A stretch of 64,000 nucleotides of DNA from Hyphomonadaceae bacterium (GTDB lineage Bacteria > Pseudomonadota > Alphaproteobacteria > Caulobacterales > Aquidulcibacteraceae): contig JAIELJ010000014.1 in NCBI GenBank assembly GCA_019753105.1, positions 156,613 through 220,612 on the forward strand. The letters run 5' to 3'. Below the pieces are notes generated by a model that saw only the letters and a list, made by a program, of their open reading frames with translations, had not been told where the DNA came from and searched no databases. A program made the translations under genes and the position numbers. Shown here in pieces: positions 15,963 through 23,854 of the stretch (positions are counted from its first letter, which is position 1; every line of letters starts with the position of its first letter).

Positions 15963-16888
15963 TGGAAATTGTCCATCGCGCCGGACATGAGGTAGATGAA
16001 GATCTCCTCGAACCCCGCCTCGATCGGCGCGATCTCGACATGCGGTTGCGCTTGCTTCACCGCGCGCACTGCGCTCTCAAGCGCTGCTGCGTCCTTGGCG
16101 CACGCGTGAATCTCGGCCCCAAAGCGCGCGACGAGATCGACGCCTGGCGAAGCTTCGAGCATCTCCTGCGCTTTCAACAGCGGCCGGCCGGCGATGCGCC
16201 AAGCGTGCAGGCCGATTTGCTTTGGGATGTTCGCTGTCGGCGCGTCGATGAGCTTTTTGCCGTAAGCGATGTAGGCGATGGAATCGCACTGGACGGCCTC
16301 GTCCATGTAGTGCGTTGAGACAAGCGTCGTGACGCCTTGCGCGGAGTAGCGGCGGATCGCGTCCCAGAAATCGCGCCGCGCCTTTGGATCGACACCGGCT
16401 GTCGGCTCATCGAGGAGCAGCACTTCCGGCTCATGAATCATGCACGCAGCGAGTGCGAGGCGTTGCTTCCATCCGCCGGAGAGTTTGCCAGCAAGCTGCG
16501 CTTGCCGTTCGCTCAGGCCCAAATCCTCGAGCGCGCGATCCACTCGGCCAGCGCGATCGTCCAGACCATAGAGCCGCGCGATGAATTCCAGATTTTCCCG
16601 GATCGAGAGGTCTTCGTAGAGCGAGAATTTCTGCGTCATGTAGCCGACGCGCTCTTTGATCTTCGGGCTCTCGTTTAATACGTCGAAGCCCAGCACTTCG
16701 CCCGAGCCGCTCTCCGGCTTCAGCAGTCCGCAGACCATGCGGATTGTCGTCGTCTTGCCGGAGCCGTTCGGACCCAAGAAGCCGTAGATCGCGCCGCGTG
16801 GCACAGAGAGGTCGAAATTGTCGACCACTTTGCGGCCGCCGTAGCTCTTGGTGAGCCCGCGCACATCGATGACGAGTTCGTCAGTCAT
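15959..16888 (-). CDS. ABC exporter ATPase
   Basis: A 309-aa ABC ATPase: Walker A GPNGSGKTTTIR (about residues 38-49), signature LSGGWKQRLALA, Walker B EVLLLDEPTAGVDP, and the H-loop in STHYMDEAVQCD. A C-terminal extension of about 70 residues is typical of YbhF/CcmA-like drug-export ATPases. The ATG at 16888 sits 8 nt inside the upstream HlyD gene; the longer open frame reads through that gene and is rejected. Drives export through the ABC-2 permease. Confidence 0.88.
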   Translation of the reverse strand: MTDELVIDVRGLTKSYGGRKVVDNFDLSVPRGAIYGFLGPNGSGKTTTIRMVCGLLKPESGSGEVLGFDVLNESPKIKERVGYMTQKFSLYEDLSIRENLEFIARLYGLDDRAGRVDRALEDLGLSERQAQLAGKLSGGWKQRLALAACMIHEPEVLLLDEPTAGVDPKARRDFWDAIRRYSAQGVTTLVSTHYMDEAVQCDSIAYIAYGKKLIDAPTANIPKQIGLHAWRIAGRPLLKAQEMLEASPGVDLVARFGAEIHACAKDAAALESAVRAVKQAQPHVEIAPIEAGFEEIFIYLMSGAMDNFQ

Positions 16889-17711
16889 CGGTGAGGCGCA
16901 CATCCACCGGCATGCCGGGCCGGATCGGGCCGGCTGCGTCGAGCCGTGCTTCAACGAGAAACACAAGCTTGTCGCGCTGATCGAGCGAGTAGATGACAGG
17001 CGGCGTAAATTGCGGTTCGCGCGCGATGAAGCTGATCGTCGCCGCTTGCGGCGCCTCGCAACCATCGCAACTCACCTGCACGCGTGCGCCGACGCGCAGC
17101 TCAGCCAGCAAAGCCTGTGGCGCGAAGAAGCGCACCTTCATGTTTTCCGGCGCGAGCAATGCTGCGATCGGCTGGCCCGCCGTGACGATCTCGCCGGGGC
17201 GCAGATAGATTTGTTCGATCGTGCCGCCAGATGGCGCAGCGCCGCCGAGATCGCTGACGCGTGCGCGCGCCAACCCGCTCGATGCGCCGACGGCACTCGC
17301 TTCACGGCGCGCTTGTGCGAGTTGAGCCGTGGCGGTGTCGCGGGCGGCGCGGTCTGAGTCCAAGCGGGCGCGGGGGTAGAAGCCGCGATTGAAGAGTTCC
17401 AGCCCGCGCGCGTAGTTCGCTTGCGCTAAATTCGCTTGCGCCTGCGCGGTGCGGATCGCGGAGCTTGCAGCAGCGGCTTGCGCGTTGGCGCTCTGTGCGT
17501 TTAGCGACAGCCGTTCAGGATCGAGCGTGAATACACGCGCGCCGGCTTCAACCACATCGCCCTCGCGCACATAAAGCTCGCCAAGCACGCCTGATTCTTG
17601 GCTGGCGAGATAGATGTAGTCGGCTTCGCCATAGCCTTGCAGGACGTTGGACGGTTCGCGCGAACAGGCGGCGGCGAAGAGCGCGAGGGTGACGACAACA
17701 AAGCGCTTCAT
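16881..17711 (-). CDS. HlyD-type periplasmic adaptor lipoprotein
   Basis: A 276-aa membrane-fusion protein. The signal MKRFVVVTLALFAAAC with lipobox AAAC makes it a lipoprotein. It has a biotinyl-lipoyl-like half (GVLGELYVREGDVVEAGARVFTLD), a helical hairpin (about 75-160, QSANAQAAAASSAIRTAQAQ type), a second lipoyl half (GTIEQIYLRPGEIVTAGQPI) and a beta-barrel. It links the ABC-2 exporter to an outer-membrane channel not encoded here. Gene order TetR-HlyD-ATPase-permease matches the E. coli cecR-ybhGFSR layout. Overlaps the TetR stop by 4 nt. Confidence 0.85.
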   Translation of the reverse strand: MKRFVVVTLALFAAACSREPSNVLQGYGEADYIYLASQESGVLGELYVREGDVVEAGARVFTLDPERLSLNAQSANAQAAAASSAIRTAQAQANLAQANYARGLELFNRGFYPRARLDSDRAARDTATAQLAQARREASAVGASSGLARARVSDLGGAAPSGGTIEQIYLRPGEIVTAGQPIAALLAPENMKVRFFAPQALLAELRVGARVQVSCDGCEAPQAATISFIAREPQFTPPVIYSLDQRDKLVFLVEARLDAAGPIRPGMPVDVRLTDD

Positions 17712-18352
17712 GCGCGGTTCTCCAGCCCGCTAAGCAGAATGTCGAACTGGGATTCAATCAGCTTTTGCGGGTCGTTGAGTGCGGTTTCTCCGCCCAGGAC
17801 GTGTGTCCAGAGGCCCTCAAACAGGATCGGGCCGATGAAGGCGCGAGCGACGGCCTTGGTGTCGACGTTGCGGATGACGCCTTTGGCTTTGCCGGCGTCG
17901 ATCAAAGCTTCCAGCGCGCCGCGCGCCTTTTCGACGACGTTGACGCGATAATATTCAGCGATCTCCGGGAAACGGCCCGAGATGCCAATCACCAGACGCG
18001 GCACTGCGAAGACGCGCGCATCGCCGATGCGGTGCGCCGCGGCCGTGGCCAGCATGCGGAGTGTCATGAGCGGATCGGTTTGGCCCGCGAGCGCCAAGCT
18101 CTGCACCTGGTTAGCGAGCGGACCGATCTTGGCCTCGATCAGCGCCTCAAGGAGCGCCGTCTTGGACGGGAAGTAGAGATAGATCGCCGCTTTCGAGATG
18201 CCGGCGGTCTTGGCGATGTCCTCCATCCGCGCGGCCTCAAAGCCGCGCGTCGTGAACTCGGCCAGGGCCGCCTCGAGAATTTCCTCCGGCCGCGCCTCAG
18301 CGCGCCGCCGCCAACGGGGGCCGGTGGGCTCGGGGACTGTTGGGGGACTCAT
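17708..18352 (-). CDS. TetR-family repressor of the ABC exporter operon
   Basis: A 214-aa TetR/AcrR regulator: N-terminal HTH (ILEAALAEFTTRGFEAARMEDIAKTAGISKAAIYLYFPSKTALLE, residues about 25-68) and a ligand-binding helical domain of CecR/YbiH-like length. It is the first gene of the exporter operon, and a perfect 18-bp palindrome lies 11 nt before its ATG. This strongly suggests autorepression of the whole unit, relieved by the exported compound. The ligand is unknown; the E. coli homologue of this layout responds to antibiotics, but that cannot be assumed here. Confidence 0.85.
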   Translation of the reverse strand: MSPPTVPEPTGPRWRRRAEARPEEILEAALAEFTTRGFEAARMEDIAKTAGISKAAIYLYFPSKTALLEALIEAKIGPLANQVQSLALAGQTDPLMTLRMLATAAAHRIGDARVFAVPRLVIGISGRFPEIAEYYRVNVVEKARGALEALIDAGKAKGVIRNVDTKAVARAFIGPILFEGLWTHVLGGETALNDPQKLIESQFDILLSGLENRA

Positions 18353-18362
18353 TTCGCTTATA

Positions 18363-18380
18363 TAACTGACTAGTCAGTTA
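18363..18380. promoter_or_regulatory. Palindromic TetR operator
   Basis: TAACTGACTAGTCAGTTA is a perfect 18-bp palindrome between the TetR start (18352, minus strand) and the terminator of the upstream receptor gene. Its position in the expected core promoter and its length fit a TetR-dimer operator. Binding by the adjacent repressor is inferred. Confidence 0.75.
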
Positions 18381-18400
18381 GTTGCAAGCGGTGCCGACTA

Positions 18401-18430
18401 AAAAAATGGGGGCGGCTTTCGCCGCCCCCA
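18401..18430 (-). terminator. Rho-independent terminator of the TonB-receptor operon
   Basis: TGGGGGCGGC (18407-18416) and GCCGCCCCCA (18421-18430) form a perfect 10-bp stem with a TTTC/GAAA tetraloop. On the minus strand the stem is followed by six Ts (As at 18401-18406). It lies 35 nt after the receptor stop codon. Confidence 0.9.
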
Positions 18431-18465
18431 GCCAGGAAGAGCTCTGAGAAATAGTCCGGTCGCGC

Positions 18466-20721
18466 TTAGTAGCGGGCCGTGAAGACGAGGCTCCAGGTTT
18501 GCGGCGCGCCATAATAGACGGTGCGGATGTTGCCGACCGACGAGAAGTCCTGACCTTCGGTCTTGTAGACTTCGTCGCCGAGGTTGCGGCCGATGAGGCC
18601 GATGCTCAGCGTGTCGTTCGGGCGATAGGTGATGCTGGCGTCGTAGAGCCAATACGAGTCTTGGAAGAGGCCAGGCACTTCCGTCGTCGTACCGACAGCG
18701 CCGATGATGAACGTGTTGTCCACCGCAAGCGCCATTTCCGAACGATAGCGGGCCGAGGCGCCGAGCACGACATCGCCGGCGCCGCCGAGATCCAGCGTAT
18801 AGGCGCCGCCGAAGCGGGCGGTCCATTCCGGCGAGAAGGCCGGGGTTTGGAAGGCGCGCGAGCCGCCCGGGAAGCGGACGTCGTCGAAGTCGTTGTACTG
18901 CGCGTCGAGGTAGCCGATTTGCGCATCGAGCGAGAGCGCGCTGATCGGGTTGAAGTTCACCTCGAGTTCGGCGCCGTTCATTTCGAGCTCACCGGCATTG
19001 ATGACGGTGAGTTCAGGGCTCGGCAGGCCGGTGCCCGGATCGATGACCGTGCCCGACACGCGCGCTTGGAAGTCTTCAAAGATGTTGTGGAAGACCGTGG
19101 CGTTGACGCGCAGACGGCCATCCATCCAATCGCTGCGGACGCCCGCTTCGTACGACGTCGCGACTTGCGGATCGTACGGCGCTTGTTCGCCGGGATTGTT
19201 GGCGCGGCCGTTGAAGCCGCCCGATTGGAAGCCGCGCGCTGCGCGGGCGTAGATCATGATGTCGTCGGTGAGTTCGTAGTCAGCCGAGATCATGGGCGAG
19301 AGATCGTCCCACGACTCGCTGATATCGAAGGCGAAGGTCGCGTTGAAGATCGGCGCGCCGTAGAAGGTCGACGTGGTGCGAGAGTAGTCCTTCTCTTCCT
19401 CGGTGTAGCGCAAGCCACCCGAAATGTTGAAGCGATCGGTGACGGCATAGGTCGCGTTGGCGAACGCGGCGAAGCTGCGGGTCTGCAGGCTGTCGTCAAT
19501 CGTGCGCGTGAAGCTGACCAGCGGGATGCTGAACAGCGAAACGCCATTCACCAGATCGTCGGCATAGGCTTCCTGGTGCGAGCCAATGTCTTCAGCGAGA
19601 TAGAACAGGCCGCCGACGAAGGTCAGGCGATCCGATTCATAGATGGCTTGCAGTTCCTGGCTGAGCTGGTTCTGGCGCACGCCAACGAAGACGTCGCCGA
19701 TTTCAAGCGTCGTGGCGTCGATATCGATGTAATCGTCATAGTCGAGATCGCGGAAGGCGCTGATCGAACGCAGCGTCCATTCCGGCGTGACTTGCCAAGA
19801 GGCGCGCAGTGACACGCCGCTATGGCCCATTTCCGAAGAGTTCGGCAGGCCAGGCGTGGCTTCCGCTTCGAAATTGTATTCTGGCTCGCTCGGGATTGGC
19901 AGGATGACTGTGCCGAGCAAGTTGGTCAGCGGCGTTTGCGCTTGACCCATCGTCAGAGCGGTTTGCTCGGACGAGGTGTCAGCCGAGATGTCGATGGAGA
20001 AGTTGGGCGTAACGTCCCAAGCCGCTTGGACGCGCGCGCCCCAGACGTTGCGGTCGTTATATTCTTCGCCGGTCGTCGGGTTGGTGACGTAACCATCGCG
20101 CACTGCGCCGAAGAGAGCGCCGCCGATCGAGACGTTTTCGCTGAGCGGCGTCGAGCCGACGAGGCGGCCTTCCATCTGGTTGTAGTCGCCGACGGTGAAC
20201 TGCGCCAAGCCGCGCGGCTCATCGCCCGGACGGCGGGTCACGATCTTCACCGCACCACCGACAGTGTTGCGGCCATAGAGCGTGCCTTGCGGGCCGCGCA
20301 GAACTTCAACGCGCTCGATGTCGAACATTTCCATCTGCGTGCCGCGGATGCGCGAATAATAGACGTCGTCGACGTAGAATCCGACGGCGGGGTCGAAGGT
20401 TTGCAGCGCGTCCGGCTGGCCGACGCCGCGAATGTAGATGTTGGTGGCGTTCGAAGAGCCGCGGCCTTGAACGATGTTCAGGTTCGGCACCGCGCCTTGC
20501 AGACCGGTGGAGTCCGTGGCGTTCAAGCGCTCAAGCGCTGCTTCCGAAAACGCCGAAACCGAGGCAGGGACGTCCTGCAGGCTTTCGGCCGTGCGACGCG
20601 CCGTAACGATGATTTCCTCTTCGCCGTCTTGCGCCATTGCTGGCGTGCACAACGCAAATGGCGCTGCGCAGACTGTTGCGAACAAAAGCGCTTGTCGCGC
20701 TGTATCCCCAAACCGCTTCAT
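18466..20721 (-). CDS. TonB-dependent outer-membrane receptor
   Basis: A 751-aa receptor with signal peptide (MKRFGDTARQALLFATVCAA..PAMAQ, cleavage near residue 31) and a TonB box-like EEEIIVTARR. The plug domain runs to about residue 165 (VPNLNIVQGRGSSNATNIYIRGVG, RVEVLRGPQGTLYGRNTVGG), followed by a 22-strand barrel ending in aromatic LVFTARY. It imports a substrate across the outer membrane using TonB energy. The ligand is unknown. The co-transcribed hydrolase and divergent acyl-CoA ligase suggest an organic ester or carboxylic acid rather than a siderophore; this is inference. Confidence 0.9.
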   Translation of the reverse strand: MKRFGDTARQALLFATVCAAPFALCTPAMAQDGEEEIIVTARRTAESLQDVPASVSAFSEAALERLNATDSTGLQGAVPNLNIVQGRGSSNATNIYIRGVGQPDALQTFDPAVGFYVDDVYYSRIRGTQMEMFDIERVEVLRGPQGTLYGRNTVGGAVKIVTRRPGDEPRGLAQFTVGDYNQMEGRLVGSTPLSENVSIGGALFGAVRDGYVTNPTTGEEYNDRNVWGARVQAAWDVTPNFSIDISADTSSEQTALTMGQAQTPLTNLLGTVILPIPSEPEYNFEAEATPGLPNSSEMGHSGVSLRASWQVTPEWTLRSISAFRDLDYDDYIDIDATTLEIGDVFVGVRQNQLSQELQAIYESDRLTFVGGLFYLAEDIGSHQEAYADDLVNGVSLFSIPLVSFTRTIDDSLQTRSFAAFANATYAVTDRFNISGGLRYTEEEKDYSRTTSTFYGAPIFNATFAFDISESWDDLSPMISADYELTDDIMIYARAARGFQSGGFNGRANNPGEQAPYDPQVATSYEAGVRSDWMDGRLRVNATVFHNIFEDFQARVSGTVIDPGTGLPSPELTVINAGELEMNGAELEVNFNPISALSLDAQIGYLDAQYNDFDDVRFPGGSRAFQTPAFSPEWTARFGGAYTLDLGGAGDVVLGASARYRSEMALAVDNTFIIGAVGTTTEVPGLFQDSYWLYDASITYRPNDTLSIGLIGRNLGDEVYKTEGQDFSSVGNIRTVYYGAPQTWSLVFTARY

Positions 20722-21569
20722 GTGACTACTCCTCCGCTCTTCAATTCGGGCTGCCGCTGTTGTTTGCGTGCGAAACCCTCGACCAAGTTCAAGAACTCTT
20801 CCGGCGCTTCGAGATGAGGCACGTGGCCCGTGCCGGAAATGACCGCGCGTTCCCCACGCGGCATCGTGTTGGCGACGAAAACCGTCGCGTCATCGGGATA
20901 GATTTGGCTGTCGCCGCCATGGATCACGAGCGTCGGCGCATCAATGCGCGCGAGGCGGGCGCGAAAATCTTGGCGCGCCATCGACGCCCAAAATGGCGCC
21001 ATCGCTTCGGGATTTGCTTTCGACATCTCGCTCGACGCCCAGGCGATGAGCGCGGGATTTTTTTCGCGCGCGGCGGGTGCGAACATGCGCGGCGCAAAGC
21101 GTGCGACATAAGCCGGCCAATCGGCGTTGATTTCGTTCAGCGTCGCTGGGATGTCGGCTTCGGTGTAACCGGCGGCCAGACCGCTCTGCCAATCTGCATC
21201 ATTGGTGATGCGCGCACCCATATCCTCGATTACGAGGCCGGCGAACTTCACGCGATCAGCCGCGCCCCAAAGCGCCATCGCGCCCATCGACCAACCGAGC
21301 GCCACAACATCCTTAAGTCCAAGCATCTGAACGAAATGCACGATATCGTCGGCGAGCGTTTCGATGGTCAGCGGCGCTTTGCCGTTTCCGGTGCCAGGAT
21401 GGCCGCGCAGCGTAGGAGTGAGGACACGATGCTTCTGGGAAAGGCGGGACTTCAGATCGTCGAAAAAACCGCCGTGGGCGGCCCAGCCGTGCACCAGAAG
21501 TATGGGCGCTCCCACGCCGTCATCGGCGTAGGCCATAGCGGCCCCATCTGGCAAAACGCACACCGGCAA
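20718..21569 (-). CDS. Alpha/beta-hydrolase
   Basis: A 283-aa alpha/beta-hydrolase of the esterase/lactonase type. The oxyanion region is LVHGWAAHG (about 25-33), the nucleophile elbow is GWSMG (about 92-96), a catalytic acid lies in the PTLVIHGGDSQIYP block, and the His is in GTGHVPHLEAPEEF. No signal peptide, so cytoplasmic. ATGA overlap with the receptor gene shows they are one unit, and the enzyme probably acts on what the receptor imports. Confidence 0.85.
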   Translation of the reverse strand: MPVCVLPDGAAMAYADDGVGAPILLVHGWAAHGGFFDDLKSRLSQKHRVLTPTLRGHPGTGNGKAPLTIETLADDIVHFVQMLGLKDVVALGWSMGAMALWGAADRVKFAGLVIEDMGARITNDADWQSGLAAGYTEADIPATLNEINADWPAYVARFAPRMFAPAAREKNPALIAWASSEMSKANPEAMAPFWASMARQDFRARLARIDAPTLVIHGGDSQIYPDDATVFVANTMPRGERAVISGTGHVPHLEAPEEFLNLVEGFARKQQRQPELKSGGVVT

Positions 21570-21585
21570 ACCGGCATCCCCCTAT

Positions 21586-21612
21586 TCGGACCCGTTCTCG
21601 GGCCGATTTTTT
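21586..21612 (+). terminator. Orphan plus-strand terminator-like hairpin
   Basis: TCGG (21586-21589) and CCCG (21591-21594) pair with CGGG (21599-21602) and CCGA (21603-21606) around loop TTCT, with a bulged A, followed by six Ts (21607-21612). It has intrinsic-terminator form on the plus strand, but no plus-strand gene lies upstream; the TetR gene begins 38 nt later. Confidence 0.55.
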
Positions 21613-21649
21613 CGTTGTCTTGCCCGGCCTTATATCGGAGACTTGAAAC

Positions 21650-22300
21650 ATGAGTCAACATTCAGGTTCCGAGGCCGAGGCAGACAAGGCGACCGGTCCG
21701 AAGACGGAACGGGGCAGGCGGACGTTACGGAAGCTGCTGGATGCGGCGGGCGAGGAGTTCGGCGCGCGCGGCTACCACGAGACCGCGATCTCAAACATTA
21801 CTGGCCGCGCCGGCGTCGGCTTGGGCACCTTCTACGTCTACTTCAAAAGCAAAGAGGAAGTGTTCCGGGCGCTGGTCGCCGACATGGGCGCGCGCACCCG
21901 GCATGCGCTGAGCGAGAGCACTAAGGGTGCGCAGGACCGGCTCGAAGCCGAGCGTCTTGGCATTCAGGCTTATCTCGATTTCGTGCGCACACACCAAGCG
22001 CTCTATCGCGTCGTCATGGAGGCGCAGTTCGTGGCGCCGGAGGCTTATCGCGATTACTACCGCACCTTCGCCGCCGCTTATCGTCAGCAGCTTGCACACG
22101 CCGCTGACCGTGGCGAGATCAGCCCCGGGCAAGATGATGAAGTCCGCGTCTGGGCGCTCATGGGCGCATCGAGCTTCTTGGGCATTCGCTACGGCGTGTG
22201 GGACGTGGAGACGGATTCCGCGACCATCGCCGCCGCGGCTTCGGATTTGATGATCAATGGCCTTGCGCCAAGGCCGAAGAAGAACGGCGACGCGTCTTAA
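21650..22300 (+). CDS. TetR-family regulator
   Basis: A 216-aa TetR regulator with HTH at residues about 25-70 (KLLDAAGEEFGARGYHETAISNITGRAGVGLGTFYVYFKSKEEVF) and a C-terminal domain with TetR_C-like features (FVRTHQALYRVVMEAQFVAPEAYRDYYRTF), a type frequent near acyl-CoA and lipid genes. It is divergent from the hydrolase-receptor operon and precedes the acyl-CoA ligase, so it probably controls both. No clear operator palindrome is visible in the short divergent region apart from the terminator-like hairpin. Confidence 0.85.
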   Translation: MSQHSGSEAEADKATGPKTERGRRTLRKLLDAAGEEFGARGYHETAISNITGRAGVGLGTFYVYFKSKEEVFRALVADMGARTRHALSESTKGAQDRLEAERLGIQAYLDFVRTHQALYRVVMEAQFVAPEAYRDYYRTFAAAYRQQLAHAADRGEISPGQDDEVRVWALMGASSFLGIRYGVWDVETDSATIAAAASDLMINGLAPRPKKNGDAS

Positions 22301-22327
22301 GAGCGCGCGCGATTGGGAGGAGTGGTT

Positions 22328-23830
22328 ATGGGTGTCGGCCTGGTCGACATCACTGCGAAGCGGGCGGCGCTAACGCCGAACCGCATCGCCTTCGAACACG
22401 CGCTGACCGGCGCGACTTTGACCTATGCCCAACTTGAAGATCGTGCAGCGCGCGGCGCCGCAGTGCTCGCGGCGCACGGCGTCGAGCGCGAAGATCGCGT
22501 CGCGATCCTCTGCCGTAACCGTGTCGAGTTCTTCGAACTGATGTTCGCGTGCGCCAAGATTGGCGCGATCTATGTGCCGCTGAACTGGCGCGCGCCTGCC
22601 GGCGAGCTTCAGCCGGTCATGGCCGATTGTACGCCGAAAGTGCTGATTTACGGGGCCGAGGACGCGGAGCCCGCGCTGACGATTGGCGACGGTGTTCGCA
22701 GCATTGCGCTTGATGGCGAGTACGAGACGCTGCTCGCGGCGCATGCGCCCCTGGTTACGGACGCACAATGGCGCGACGATGCGATTTGGACGCTGATCTA
22801 TACATCAGGCACGACCGGCACGCCGAAGGGCGTGATTCAGACGATGCAAATGTCGGCGGTGAACGCTTTCCACGTCGCGCACGCGTTTGGGCTCGTCGGC
22901 GGCGATACAACGCTCAACTTTCTGCCGCTCTTTCACACTGCCGGTATCCAGCTCGTCACGCTGCCGACTTTAATCGCGGGCGGCACTGTGATCTTGATGC
23001 CTGCGTTCGACGAAGCGCGCGCGCTCGAGTTGATGCCGCGCCTCGATGTCTTCTTTGGCGTGCCGGCTGTCTACCAGCAGCTCGCGCTGCATCCCGCATT
23101 CAATGGCGCCGATCTCGCGCGCGTGCGTGCATGGGGTTGTGGCGGCGCGCCGTTGGCGGATGTGCTGGTCGAGCGCTATGCTGCGAAGGGCGTGCGCGTT
23201 TGCAATGGCTACGGCATGACGGAGACCGGGCCGACAGCGTTCATCGCAGCGCCCGAAGACGCGCTCTTGAAGATCGGCTCAGTCGGCAAACCACAAATGC
23301 TGCTCGAAGTGCGCATCGTCGATGCGAGTGACGTTGAAGTCGCCACTGGCGAGACCGGTGAGATCTGGATGCGCGGGCCGGGGCTGACACCGGGCTATTG
23401 GAAGCGACCCGACGAAACCGCGAAGGCGATCACCAAGGATGGCTGGCTGAAGAGCGGCGATATCGGCCGCGTCGATGCGGACGGCTGCTACTACGTCGCT
23501 GGGCGTATCAAGGAGATGTATATTTCCGGGGCCGAGAACGTCTATCCGGCCGAGATCGAGAACGTGCTCGCGCGTCACCCGAGCGTGCTGGAAGCGGCGA
23601 TCGTGGGCGTTCCGGACGAAAAATGGGGCGAGGTGGGTCACGCTTTCATTCTGTTGCGCCCGGATGCAGCGCCGCTGGCCGCTGCCGAGGTGATTCAGTT
23701 TTGCCGCGCCAATCTCGCTGGCTATAAAGCGCCCAAGCACGTGACGTTCGTGGATGAGTTTCCGCGTACGCCCGCAGGCAAAATCAAGAAGCACTTGCTC
23801 GCGCCGGAGCCGAACGCACCGTCGCGCTGA
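22328..23830 (+). CDS. AMP-forming acyl-CoA synthetase/ligase
   Basis: A 500-aa ANL-superfamily ligase. Adenylation P-loop TLIYTSGTTGTPKGV (about 154-168), GYGMTETGPT (A5), the GRIKEMYISGAENVYPAEIE hinge region, and the C-terminal lysine in TPAGKIKKHLL are all present. It activates a carboxylic acid to its acyl-AMP and then acyl-CoA. Medium or long chain or aromatic specificity cannot be decided. The ATG at 22328 follows GGGAGGAG; the earlier TTG overlaps that Shine-Dalgarno. Downstream of the TetR gene in the same direction. Confidence 0.87.
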   Translation: MGVGLVDITAKRAALTPNRIAFEHALTGATLTYAQLEDRAARGAAVLAAHGVEREDRVAILCRNRVEFFELMFACAKIGAIYVPLNWRAPAGELQPVMADCTPKVLIYGAEDAEPALTIGDGVRSIALDGEYETLLAAHAPLVTDAQWRDDAIWTLIYTSGTTGTPKGVIQTMQMSAVNAFHVAHAFGLVGGDTTLNFLPLFHTAGIQLVTLPTLIAGGTVILMPAFDEARALELMPRLDVFFGVPAVYQQLALHPAFNGADLARVRAWGCGGAPLADVLVERYAAKGVRVCNGYGMTETGPTAFIAAPEDALLKIGSVGKPQMLLEVRIVDASDVEVATGETGEIWMRGPGLTPGYWKRPDETAKAITKDGWLKSGDIGRVDADGCYYVAGRIKEMYISGAENVYPAEIENVLARHPSVLEAAIVGVPDEKWGEVGHAFILLRPDAAPLAAAEVIQFCRANLAGYKAPKHVTFVDEFPRTPAGKIKKHLLAPEPNAPSR

Positions 23831-23854
23831 CAAGCCAGGGAGACGCGAGAGATC

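Noticed and set aside
16889..17065. N-terminal extension of the ABC ATPase
   Set aside because: Arg/Ser-rich and lies wholly in the HlyD gene in another frame; ATG at 16888 gives normal ATPase length.
18499..19812. 437-codon frame antisense to the TonB receptor
   Set aside because: Composition (Arg/Ala/Val-rich, no domain motif) fits a shadow of the receptor gene.
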